Source: Pontibacter cellulosilyticus (GTDB lineage: Bacteria > Bacteroidota > Bacteroidia > Cytophagales > Hymenobacteraceae). From it: a DNA stretch of 64,000 nucleotides. Position 1 is the first letter of the stretch; each line of letters starts with the position of its first letter. Below, in pieces: positions 26,112 through 34,834 of this stretch. The translations under genes were made by a program, and so were the position numbers. Where the stretch lies: NCBI RefSeq assembly GCF_014306105.1, contig NZ_JACRVF010000007.1, positions 99,440 through 163,439 on the forward strand, read 5' to 3'. The notes under the pieces are model-generated. The model saw nothing but the letters and a program-made list of their open reading frames with translations, made no database searches and was not told the DNA's origin.

Positions 26112-27599
26112 ATGAGGAAATTTTATACCCTACTTTTCGCTGTGCTAGTGGTAACAGGTTCTGCTTTCGCCCAAACAGAATTCTCCAGCTTTCAGGTGCC
26201 ATTCAGGTCGGCTGAGTATTTGAAGTCTTCTGTTTCTGCTGACGGCGAGATCTGCCTTTATGCTTATAGCCAAAACCTTATACACCTGCTGCACCTCGAC
26301 AGCAACGGACAGGTAAAAGCGCGTGCGTCTAACACAGCACCGCTGGGTGCAATGCCGCAACTCCTCGGCGACCTCCCGCTCCGGGATAAATTTGTATACT
26401 TTGAGCGCAGAAACGGCCCTAACGGGGAAAAAATACAGCCATTTTACCTTAACAAGGCTGATGGCAGGCTGCTACACGCCGAGGAAGCCGATCTGCCACT
26501 AGACCCGCGCAGCCAACTCCTGCAGGCCTTTACCTCCGACAGCACGTTTTATGCCTTGTACTACAGCAAAAAAACGAACACCATACAGGTTTTTGCCTTT
26601 ACATCGGCAGTTGATTACAAGATCAAGAAGTTCAACCTGAACTCCATCCTATACATGGAAGATCGCTTATTTAAACCAACCACTTCTCCGGTTTACATAG
26701 GCACCGATCTTGACAATGAGCTATACCAGGCGCAATTCACGAAGAAGCTATTCCTGCATCAGAACAAGCTATACTTTCTCTTCGACGGTTTTGTGGGCCC
26801 TGGTGCCAGCCACAAAAACTTAACTACTGAGGTACTCACACTTGATTTAAATACTGAGACTTCCTCTTTATCGGCTTTGCCTACTATAGAAGACACACAT
26901 AAAGAAAATATCTCCTCCTACTTGTTCGGGAACACACTGTTCCGTTACATCATGACGGGCAAAGACATTGTGCAACTGGAGATCTACGATGTGGAGAACC
27001 TGGCTCTGAAGAAAAGTTACAAGTATACCGCTGATGAGAAAGTAACACTACAGGCTACGGCAGTTGCCAAAACAGGTAAATTACCAGATGTCAGCCAAGC
27101 AGAAACAGCCCGCTCCATGATTCAGAAAATGCACACCGGATCAGTGGCTGTTGTGGTAAACAAAGCACCTGATAACACCATAGAACTACAGTTGGGCACC
27201 TATGATGTGAAGAATAATCCTGCAGCCATGTTACCTACAGGCGCAGGCCTTCTACCTGCTATGGGACCCGGAGCCATACCGATCATGGCAGCCATGCTGA
27301 TCATAAAAGCATCTGCTGCCGACGCTCCTCCAAAAGAGAAAAACTCTTACTACAAGGCATATCTGAACGCTGAAACGTTTGAAATTGTGAATGACGTAAG
27401 CAGAACAGGCACCTCAGACATGGTTCAGTTGCAAACCAACCGATTAGTGATGGAGAAAGTAGGAATTGGGGCTGTGGTTACTTATGCTTACAAAGGCAAT
27501 GTGCACTATGGGTATGTAGACAAGAAAACCAGGCAACTAAAGATACTGACACTTACTCCTGCAGAGGCAACGCCAGAGGCGACAAGTAGCGTTAACTAA
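26112..27599 (+). CDS. Secreted protein of an unrecognised family, paralogue A
   Basis: 495 residues with a signal peptide (MRKFYTLLFAVLVVTGSAFAQ). The remainder is beta-rich and lacks any domain I can name. It aligns along its whole length with the next gene: AEYLKSSVSADGEICLYAY / AEDLVTLADDYGNVCIYYY, PQLLG, YFLFDGFVGPG / HMIFDGYYLRG, TTEVLTLDLNT / TTEILTLDWNS, NTLFR, and VHYGYVDKKTRQLKI / LHYGYYDRRNRTFKI. A small hydrophobic Ala/Pro/Gly segment (LPAMGPGAIPIMAAMLI, ~385-400) is peculiar to this copy. Possibly an exported beta-propeller. Confidence 0.75.
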   Translation: MRKFYTLLFAVLVVTGSAFAQTEFSSFQVPFRSAEYLKSSVSADGEICLYAYSQNLIHLLHLDSNGQVKARASNTAPLGAMPQLLGDLPLRDKFVYFERRNGPNGEKIQPFYLNKADGRLLHAEEADLPLDPRSQLLQAFTSDSTFYALYYSKKTNTIQVFAFTSAVDYKIKKFNLNSILYMEDRLFKPTTSPVYIGTDLDNELYQAQFTKKLFLHQNKLYFLFDGFVGPGASHKNLTTEVLTLDLNTETSSLSALPTIEDTHKENISSYLFGNTLFRYIMTGKDIVQLEIYDVENLALKKSYKYTADEKVTLQATAVAKTGKLPDVSQAETARSMIQKMHTGSVAVVVNKAPDNTIELQLGTYDVKNNPAAMLPTGAGLLPAMGPGAIPIMAAMLIIKASAADAPPKEKNSYYKAYLNAETFEIVNDVSRTGTSDMVQLQTNRLVMEKVGIGAVVTYAYKGNVHYGYVDKKTRQLKILTLTPAEATPEATSSVN

Positions 27600-27685
27600 T
27601 ATTTAATAACTGCTCACATAGCTTTAGCTACACTTTGGCTAGAAATTTGCACGTTATAAAAGTATAATTCTCAAGTTTTTATACT

Positions 27686-29260
27686 ATGCGTAAACTAATC
27701 TTAAGTATACTTCTGGCAGGCATGTCGGTTTTTGCCGCAAATGCGCAGCAGGAGTTTGCCACTGTAGAGTTGCCTATGAACCGTGCCGAGGATTTAGTAA
27801 CCCTGGCTGATGACTATGGCAATGTCTGCATTTACTATTATCAGAACCGTGAACTGAACTTTGCCCTGATTTCACCAGATGGCAAGCAGATTGCACGCCA
27901 CTCGATACCTTACCGCTATGCACAAGAGCCGCAGTTGCTTGGCACCCGCGTTACCGACGATGAGTTTGTGTTTTACAGCCGCTACGTGAACGGCCGCCGC
28001 GAATACCTGCGCCCCTTTGCCATTAACCGTGAAACAGGCGCCTTTAGAAGCATGCAGGACGAGCAGATAAATCTGGAGCGCAACACAACTTTTGTTGGTG
28101 GCTTTGGCGATAAAGAGCATTTTTACATGCTCTACACTGATAAAGACAACAACATGCACCTGTACCGCGACTCAGATGCAGACGTGGCACACCTGGAGCA
28201 TAAAGTGTTTAAATCGGAAGAAATGCCGCGTACCCGTGAGCGTTATGCACGCGAGTCGGATATGATGTATGTGCACCCGGACATGCAGCATAGCGTGTTT
28301 ACCGGCTATCATCGCAGCAAAATATACTCAGCTGGCGATAAGATCCATATGATTTTTGATGGCTATTACCTGAGAGGCAAGAGCAGCGACGATACTACCA
28401 CCGAGATCCTGACACTGGATTGGAACTCTGGCAAGACACAGTACCGCACCCTGCCAGCAATTGAGCAGCGAAACTCGCCGAGCTTTAACTCTTTCCTGCA
28501 CAAAAACACGCTATTCCGTGTAAACATGGAGAAGGACAAGTTTAAACTTACGGCTTATGACTTTAACACACTGCAGCCAATAAAAGAGTATACCTACACC
28601 GGCGACCAAGAGATTGCTATCAAGTCTACGCCTGTTTATCAGCGTGGTGTAAGAGGCCTTTTTTCTTCGGATAGCGAAGTGATCGAGAAGACATCTAAGG
28701 TGATGAAAAATCTGGCAAACGGCGTTCCGGCTATCACTGTGGATACCTATGCAGATAACTCACTGCAGCTGACAATTGGCTCTTACAAAGCGCCGGATGC
28801 AAACAACAATGCTTTCGCGCAAGATCAGAACCGCTTAGTTAGAACCCCTGACCGTTATGTGCAAACATCGCGTGGCCTGATGATGTTACCAGGCAGATGG
28901 GTGCCGGCATACAACATACCGAGCTATTACCTGAATTCGCCATACTACAGCCGTTATTTCTACGACCCGTTTAACCGAGGTGGCAATTTGCCTACAGGCC
29001 CGGGTATCAGTACGTACTTCAGATCTGTGGTTACAGCTGACGGTTTAGCAAAAGTACCTACCGAAGAAGGCAAACAACCGGTAGTACTGCAGGATAAGAT
29101 AGATACATACGAGCAGGAGCTAAAGCCCGAACCGGAGCTAAAAACGGTTTACCGCTATGGCAATAAGCTGCACTATGGTTACTACGACCGCCGCAATAGA
29201 ACTTTCAAGATTGTAGAGTTTGCGCATGGTCAGGAGCCAAAAGAGGCACAACAGCAATAG
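27686..29260 (+). CDS. Secreted protein of an unrecognised family, paralogue B
   Basis: 524 residues with a signal peptide (MRKLILSILLAGMSVFAANAQ). It is a full-length paralogue of the preceding gene, 86 bp upstream, and probably arose by tandem duplication. It differs in the ~370-450 region, which is Tyr/Pro/Gly-rich (NSPYYSRYFYDPFNRGG). The two may be cotranscribed, as there is no terminator between them and one after this gene. No catalytic signature is visible. Confidence 0.75.
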   Translation: MRKLILSILLAGMSVFAANAQQEFATVELPMNRAEDLVTLADDYGNVCIYYYQNRELNFALISPDGKQIARHSIPYRYAQEPQLLGTRVTDDEFVFYSRYVNGRREYLRPFAINRETGAFRSMQDEQINLERNTTFVGGFGDKEHFYMLYTDKDNNMHLYRDSDADVAHLEHKVFKSEEMPRTRERYARESDMMYVHPDMQHSVFTGYHRSKIYSAGDKIHMIFDGYYLRGKSSDDTTTEILTLDWNSGKTQYRTLPAIEQRNSPSFNSFLHKNTLFRVNMEKDKFKLTAYDFNTLQPIKEYTYTGDQEIAIKSTPVYQRGVRGLFSSDSEVIEKTSKVMKNLANGVPAITVDTYADNSLQLTIGSYKAPDANNNAFAQDQNRLVRTPDRYVQTSRGLMMLPGRWVPAYNIPSYYLNSPYYSRYFYDPFNRGGNLPTGPGISTYFRSVVTADGLAKVPTEEGKQPVVLQDKIDTYEQELKPEPELKTVYRYGNKLHYGYYDRRNRTFKIVEFAHGQEPKEAQQQ

Positions 29261-29280
29261 TATTCTATAGCACGATAAGC

Positions 29281-29312
29281 AAAAAGCCCGTTATCACTAG
29301 CGGGCTTTTTTA
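29281..29312. terminator. Bidirectional terminator
   Basis: AAAAAGCCCG (29281-29290) pairs with CGGGCTTTTT (29301-29310). It lies between convergent genes and has A- and T-runs on both sides. Confidence 0.88.
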
Positions 29313-29330
29313 TTTGGAAACTGCTGGCAT

Positions 29331-29861
29331 TTACTGCCCCATCAGCTTGTTTATTTTTTCTTGAACAACCGGATCCTGGCGGTAAGCAACCATAATCTGC
29401 TCATACTTTTCCAGTGTCATGCCGTCTTTTTGAATAGCAGTTTCTACCTCCTTTTGCATCTCCGGCTGCATTTCCATCATCCGCTGTGCTGCCTTGTTAA
29501 ACGCTGCCGTTTCTTCTGGTGTAGCTTTTACTTCTGCCAGCTTTTGCTGCTGGTGTGCCTGCGCCATCTCGTTAAATTTATTAACGCTTAGCTTCTCCTC
29601 TTCCAGAATCTTCATCATCTTCTGCTCGCTGTTCTTCTGTATCTCCATTAAACGACCGCTGGCATCCACAAACTGCTTTAATTCTGCATCTGTAAAGCTA
29701 CCCGTCTGAGCCGGCTGCTGCACAGGCGTCTCGGTTGGCGGTGGAGTTGCTTTCTTCTGTTTCCCTTTCTGTTGCGCTACAGCTGTATTTGTTACAGCAC
29801 ACGTGCCCGCTACAAGTATAGCTACAGCAATCCCTTTAACTTTTCTATATAGGATGTTCAT
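29331..29861 (-). CDS. DUF4168 domain-containing secreted protein
   Basis: 176 residues with a signal peptide ending AVAQ (~30), a Lys then Pro/Thr/Gln-rich linker (~31-52) and a helical DUF4168 region (FTDAELKQFVDASGRLMEIQ, KLSVNKFNEMAQAHQQQKL, MTLEKYEQIMVAYRQDPVVQ). Likely periplasmic and alpha-helical; function unknown for the family. The next gene on the other strand begins 238 bp away; that spacer shows no convincing promoter. Confidence 0.85.
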   Translation of the reverse strand: MNILYRKVKGIAVAILVAGTCAVTNTAVAQQKGKQKKATPPPTETPVQQPAQTGSFTDAELKQFVDASGRLMEIQKNSEQKMMKILEEEKLSVNKFNEMAQAHQQQKLAEVKATPEETAAFNKAAQRMMEMQPEMQKEVETAIQKDGMTLEKYEQIMVAYRQDPVVQEKINKLMGQ

Positions 29862-30099
29862 AAATTCAGGATTAAAAAATTAGAAGTGAATAAAAATTGG
29901 ACTGTTTTAGTCCTGCTATAACTAAGGGTATACTTATTTATTGTGTAGATTGTTCTGAATCAGCTGCTTTTGAACCTGCTTTTATACTTTAAATAGGAAC
30001 TGTTACAGTTCATCTACCTTATCCGACAGTTCATCAGATATAAATTTTATTAGCCTACAATGCTGTGCACTTTTGAGTCGAAGCTTAACTGTTACGACT

Positions 30100-32271
30100 A
30101 TGAAAAAGATATCCACAAGCATTACAATTTTCTTCTGCCTGGTGCCGCTGCTGGTTCTGGCGCAAAAACAGTACACTATTACTGGGCAGGTACTGGATAC
30201 TAAAGGCCAGCCTGTTATAGGTGCCAATGTTTTTATCAAAGACAGCTACGATGGCACCTCCTCCGGCACCGATGGCTCTTTTACATTTACCACTGCTGCC
30301 ACAGGCGCACAAACCGTAGCAGCAAGCTCTCTGGGCTATGAGTCGCAGGAGCAAAGTATAAACATTAGCGCGACAGGCGAGGCCAAAGTATACTTTAAGC
30401 TGAAGGAAAAGCTGAGCCAGCTAACTGCCGTTACCATAACTGCAGGTGCCTTCGAGGCCGGCGACGAAAAGCGCAGCACCATCCTTAGCTCATTGGATAT
30501 TGCCACTACAGCCGGGGCTACTGCCGATATTTATGGAGCCATCAACACTTTGCCCGGTGCACAGCGTGTAGGCGAAGAGGGCAAGCTGTTTGTGCGCGGC
30601 GGCGACAGCTACGAAACAAAAACATTCATCGACGGCCTGCTGGTGCAGAAACCCTACAACTCGTCGGTGCCTGATTTGCCCGCACGTGGCCGCTTCTCCC
30701 CTTTCATGTTCAGCGGTACCACCTTTAGCTCCGGCGGCTATTCTGCAGAGTATGGGCAGGCACTTTCATCAGCCTTACTGCTAAAGACAAACGGACTGCC
30801 GGAGAAAACTGAAACAGGCATTTCCATCATGTCGGTAGGTGTGGGAGCATCGCATACGCAGCGCTGGGAGAACACCTCCCTTGCCCTTACTGCTGATTAT
30901 AGCAACATGGCACCTTACGTGGGGCTGGTAAAGCAGAACATAGACTGGAAGCGTGCACCCGAAAGCAAAGGCGGCTCCATTGTCCTTCGCCATAAAACTT
31001 CCGAAACAGGCATGCTGAAAGCCTACAGCAGCTACGCAGGATCACGATTAGCACTCTCGCAGGCAACTCCAGAAGGCACAGCAAACGCAGTAGCCTTAGA
31101 TAACCGCAACTTCTTCAGTAACATTACTTACCAAGACCTACTTACAGAAAAATGGACGCTGCACACCGGCATCAGCTACATGCACAATGCCGATGACATA
31201 AAGGTAGACGAGCAAAACATCGCAGAGCAAGATAATACAGTGCAGGCAAAGGCAACGCTGGAGCACCAACTGGCGGACCCACTCTGGTTAAAATTTGGCT
31301 CTGAGTTAACGCTGCGCCGATACGAGCAACAATATCAGCAAAACGCTAACGCCCAAAGTATAACCAGCGATTTCGATGAGACCTTAACCGCCACCTTTGC
31401 CGAAGCGGACTGGTACCTGAGCAACAACTTAGTAGCACGTGCAGGTGTAAGAGCAGAGTACTCTGCTTTGCTGGAGAAGGCAAATATAGCTCCACGTCTA
31501 TCGTTGGCTTACAAAACCGATGAGCATGGGCAAATCTCAGCAGCTTTCGGGCAATTTTATCAGCTGCCAGAGGCACAGTTCCTGAAAATAAATGACGAGC
31601 TTACTTACGAGAACGCCACACATTACATCCTGAACTACCAGCGCCAGCAAGACAAGCGCACTTTCAGGGCAGAAGTATACTACAAAAAATATAACCACCT
31701 TACAAAGTATAACCCAGAGCTGCCACGCTTGCCAGTCAGCTACAGCAACAGCGGCAGCGGCTATGCTCAGGGAATAGATCTGTTCTGGCGCGACCGCAAA
31801 AGCATCAAAAACGGCGACTACTGGATTTCTTACTCACTACTGGACACACGCCGTAACTACCGCGACTATCCGCAGCAGGCTATACCTGCCTTTGCCTCTA
31901 AACACAACCTGGCACTTGTATACAAACACTTTGTACCAGATATGAAAACGCAGTTTGGCGCCACCTACTCTTTTGCCAGCGGCCGCCCTTACAACGATCC
32001 TAACCAGGACGGCTTCAACCAGAGCCGCACCCCAAACTATAACGACCTTAGCCTGAACGTTAGTTATCTCACCAACATTCGGGGCAACTTCACGGTGCTG
32101 TACCTATCAGCTACAAACCTGCTGGGCAGCAACCAGGTGTTTGGCTATCGCTACACAAGCAACCCCGACGAAACGGGCACTTACAATAGCATGCAGGTTG
32201 GTCCGCCAGCCAAACGCTTCCTGTTCGCCGGCCTTTTCATCAACTTCGGTGGCCAGAGCATACACCATTAG
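30100..32271 (+). CDS. TonB-dependent outer-membrane receptor
   Basis: 723 residues; the ATG at 30100 gives a clean signal peptide (KKISTSITIFFCLVPLLVLAQ), preferred over a start at 30073. Order: a carboxypeptidase-like regulatory Ig domain (~23-105, TITGQVLDTKGQPVIGANVFI), a plug (~120-235, PGAQRVGEEGKLFVRGGDSYETKTFIDGL) and a ~480-residue beta-barrel ending in an aromatic/basic tail. It imports an unknown siderophore, vitamin or glycan using TonB energy. A TPR gene, a sensor kinase and a regulator follow on the same strand at 62, 50 and -23 bp spacing. Confidence 0.9.
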   Translation: MKKISTSITIFFCLVPLLVLAQKQYTITGQVLDTKGQPVIGANVFIKDSYDGTSSGTDGSFTFTTAATGAQTVAASSLGYESQEQSINISATGEAKVYFKLKEKLSQLTAVTITAGAFEAGDEKRSTILSSLDIATTAGATADIYGAINTLPGAQRVGEEGKLFVRGGDSYETKTFIDGLLVQKPYNSSVPDLPARGRFSPFMFSGTTFSSGGYSAEYGQALSSALLLKTNGLPEKTETGISIMSVGVGASHTQRWENTSLALTADYSNMAPYVGLVKQNIDWKRAPESKGGSIVLRHKTSETGMLKAYSSYAGSRLALSQATPEGTANAVALDNRNFFSNITYQDLLTEKWTLHTGISYMHNADDIKVDEQNIAEQDNTVQAKATLEHQLADPLWLKFGSELTLRRYEQQYQQNANAQSITSDFDETLTATFAEADWYLSNNLVARAGVRAEYSALLEKANIAPRLSLAYKTDEHGQISAAFGQFYQLPEAQFLKINDELTYENATHYILNYQRQQDKRTFRAEVYYKKYNHLTKYNPELPRLPVSYSNSGSGYAQGIDLFWRDRKSIKNGDYWISYSLLDTRRNYRDYPQQAIPAFASKHNLALVYKHFVPDMKTQFGATYSFASGRPYNDPNQDGFNQSRTPNYNDLSLNVSYLTNIRGNFTVLYLSATNLLGSNQVFGYRYTSNPDETGTYNSMQVGPPAKRFLFAGLFINFGGQSIHH

Positions 32272-32333
32272 GGCTGAGCTCAATTACGAATGAATCTCAA
32301 GTATAAAATCACAACTATAAAACTTTATCAACC

Positions 32334-32975
32334 ATGAAAAAGCACATCTTATTTTTTGCAGCAGTTATACTTTTTGTAAGCAGCTCCTTTGCGCAGAATA
32401 ACAATTATGAAACGACTATGGCCAAAAACCTGGAGCTGATGAGAAGCGGCAAAACAGCAGAGGAACTGCAGCAAGCGGCTAATGGTTTTGAACGTATTGC
32501 CACGGCAGAGCAGAAAGAATGGCTCCCACTGTACTACGCCACCCTCACTTACATCAACATCAGCGCAAAAGAAAAAGACGAAAGCAAAAAGGACCAGTAC
32601 CTGGATAAGGGGCAGGAGCATCTGAATAAAGCACTTAAGTTGGTACCTAAAGAGTCGGAGCTGCATGTGCTGCAGGGCTATGTGCACCTGGCACGCATTA
32701 ACGTGTCGCCGATAGCGCGTGGTATGAAGTATAGTGGTATGGCTACTAAGGCGTTTGAGAAGGCAAAGACACTTAACCCTGAGAACCCACGTGTATACTT
32801 TATGCTGGCCAATACCAAGTATAACACACCTAAAATGTTCGGTGGCGGACCAGAGGCAGCAAAGCCATACCTTGATCAGGCAAAGGAAAAGTTTGATGTA
32901 TTTAAGCCCGCTTCTGCCATCGCACCAAACTGGGGTAAGTCACAAACGGAGGCTATGCTTGCCAACTACAATTAA
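32334..32975 (+). CDS. Periplasmic TPR-repeat protein
   Basis: 213 residues with a signal peptide (MKKHILFFAAVILFVSSSFAQ). The mature part is alpha-helical with repeats of TPR type (EWLPLYYATLTYINI, HLNKALKLVPKESELHVLQGYVHLA, AFEKAKTLNPENPRVYFMLANTKY). TPRs mediate protein contacts, so it may bind the adjacent receptor; this is inference from position. It is probably cotranscribed with the receptor and with the kinase 50 bp downstream. Confidence 0.8.
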   Translation: MKKHILFFAAVILFVSSSFAQNNNYETTMAKNLELMRSGKTAEELQQAANGFERIATAEQKEWLPLYYATLTYINISAKEKDESKKDQYLDKGQEHLNKALKLVPKESELHVLQGYVHLARINVSPIARGMKYSGMATKAFEKAKTLNPENPRVYFMLANTKYNTPKMFGGGPEAAKPYLDQAKEKFDVFKPASAIAPNWGKSQTEAMLANYN

Positions 32976-33025
32976 GTGCACCTTTTTTACCGTTTCTTTT
33001 ACCTTAGCACTATATTACTTGCCAA

Positions 33026-34081
33026 ATGACCCGCGCAGACACATCACATACTCCCATGTACAAGCAGATCATAGCCATGGTCTTGCTGGCTGTGCTTATA
33101 CAGTTGTGGTTTAGCCTCGGTTCAACGTCTACCTGGACTCGGTTCCTGCACAACACAGCCTATAATTTCTCGTTGATTCTGCCCATTTGGCTTGGCAACA
33201 AGTTTATTGCAGAACGGCTAAACAGACACATCAGCTGGCTGCAAGAGCCTGGAAAGCGACTAGTAATGTCGGTGATGGCTATGCTGATTTTTTCTACCGT
33301 TATTTTCTTGCTGATTAACTTCGTTGTCTTCGTGCTTATCAAAGGAAACGACAGTAGCATTGTAACCTCTAAGGGTTTTAAAAACATGATGCTGTTCCAG
33401 GTTGGAATTACAGCAGTTATTACGTTTATCATGTATAGCCTCTCGTTTTTCCACAACTGGCGTAACCTGGCTGTGAACGAGGAAAAACTGAAACGTGAGC
33501 AACTAAACGCACAGTACGAGTCCCTGAAGGCACAGGTAAATCCACATTTCTTGTTTAACAGCCTAAATGCACTTACCAGCCTGGTAGAAACAGACCAGAA
33601 ACTGGCCGTAAAATTCATCCGGAAGCTATCAGAAGTTTATCGCTATGTGCTCGAGAGCCGTCAGAAAGAAGTGGTGCCTTTAACAGAGGAACTGGCATTT
33701 CTGGATTCTTACATCTACCTGCAAAAGATACGGCATGGCGAGGCGCTACAGGTAGAGAACAAGTTGCCACAAAGCAGTAACCTAATGGTACCGCCACTTG
33801 CCCTGCAGATGCTTTTGGAGAATGCCATTAAGCACAACGTGGCGCTTGACGAGGAGCCACTGAATGTCTGTTTATACTTGCAGGATGATTACCTGGTGGT
33901 GCAGAATAATGTGCAGGAGCGTCGCATCAGAGAAGAATCAACAGGTACCGGATTAGCTAACATTGAGGAACGCTATAACTACCTTACCACGAAGCAGGTA
34001 CAGGTGCAGCGTACCGGGCAGGAATTTATAGTAAAGCTTCCTATTTTATACTTTAAGGATGATGCGGGTACTGATAGTTGA
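33026..34081 (+). CDS. LytS/YehU-type sensor histidine kinase
   Basis: 351 residues with four membrane helices in the first ~145, a short coiled linker (~148-168) and a His_kinase domain with phospho-acceptor His174 in VNPHFLFNSLNAL (171-183). The ATPase part has N-box LLENAIKHN (263-271, Asn266) and G-box GTGLANIEERY (307-317). No periplasmic sensory domain is visible, so it probably senses through the membrane. It overlaps the regulator gene by 23 bp. Confidence 0.93.
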   Translation: MTRADTSHTPMYKQIIAMVLLAVLIQLWFSLGSTSTWTRFLHNTAYNFSLILPIWLGNKFIAERLNRHISWLQEPGKRLVMSVMAMLIFSTVIFLLINFVVFVLIKGNDSSIVTSKGFKNMMLFQVGITAVITFIMYSLSFFHNWRNLAVNEEKLKREQLNAQYESLKAQVNPHFLFNSLNALTSLVETDQKLAVKFIRKLSEVYRYVLESRQKEVVPLTEELAFLDSYIYLQKIRHGEALQVENKLPQSSNLMVPPLALQMLLENAIKHNVALDEEPLNVCLYLQDDYLVVQNNVQERRIREESTGTGLANIEERYNYLTTKQVQVQRTGQEFIVKLPILYFKDDAGTDS

Positions 34082-34829
34082 AGACGAAAAACTGGCTGCT
34101 GAGCGCCTTGTAAGCCTACTACGCACCTGCGACAGAAGTATAGATCCTGTTGCCATCTCTCCCTCTGTCCGCAAAACAGTAGAGCTGCTCCGCCTTAAGC
34201 CCCACCTCGACCTCATTTTTATGGACATACAGCTGGCCGATGGGTTAAGCTTTGAGGTCTTTGAGCAGGTGCCGGTAAAAGTGCCCGTTATCTTTACAAC
34301 GGCCTACGATATCTACGCGATCAAGGCTTTTAAAGTAAACAGTATTGATTACCTGCTAAAACCCATAGACGAGGACGAACTTAAGGCTGCATTGGAGAAG
34401 TATAAAAGGGTGCGTCCTGAACCTGTTGCGGTCCCTGCTTTGGGTGTGCTGGAACAGGCGATGCAGTTGCTAAACGGCAGCCAGAGCTACAAGAGTCGCT
34501 TTGTAGTAAAGGTTGGAGAGCACCTGCATACCATTGCCGTGGAAGATGTGGCCTGTTTTTACAGCTACGAAAAGGCTACTTTTCTGCAAACGCACACCGG
34601 CAAACGCTATGCTATTGATTATACTTTAGACCAGGTGGAGCAGCTCGTAAATCCGCAGCTTTTCTTCAGGGTGAACCGTGGATACTTGGTAAGCCTGAAA
34701 GCAGTGAGGGATATAATTGCCTGGTCAAACAGCCGCTTAAAACTAGAACTGCACCAGCCTACACCAGCCGGTGAGGTAGTCGTGAGCCGGGAGAAGGTAC
34801 AAGCTTTTAAAAACTGGCTGGATTCGTAG
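34059..34829 (+). CDS. LytTR response regulator
   Basis: 256 residues. Receiver domain (1-115) with phosphorylation site Asp56, acidic pair Glu8-Asp9, Thr80/Thr81 and Lys101; a LytTR DNA-binding domain at ~150-254 (VACFYSYEKATFLQTHTGKRY, FFRVNRGYLVSL). The cognate partner of the preceding kinase, with translational coupling by 23-bp overlap. Likely targets are unknown; autoregulation of the receptor operon is a reasonable guess. An alternative start is the second ATG, one codon on. Confidence 0.95.
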   Translation: MMRVLIVEDEKLAAERLVSLLRTCDRSIDPVAISPSVRKTVELLRLKPHLDLIFMDIQLADGLSFEVFEQVPVKVPVIFTTAYDIYAIKAFKVNSIDYLLKPIDEDELKAALEKYKRVRPEPVAVPALGVLEQAMQLLNGSQSYKSRFVVKVGEHLHTIAVEDVACFYSYEKATFLQTHTGKRYAIDYTLDQVEQLVNPQLFFRVNRGYLVSLKAVRDIIAWSNSRLKLELHQPTPAGEVVVSREKVQAFKNWLDS

Positions 34830-34834
34830 AGCCT

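Noticed and set aside
29862..30099. Possible regulatory RNA in the 238-bp spacer before the TonB receptor
   Set aside because: AT-rich with no conserved hairpins or recognisable riboswitch features; nothing specific seen.
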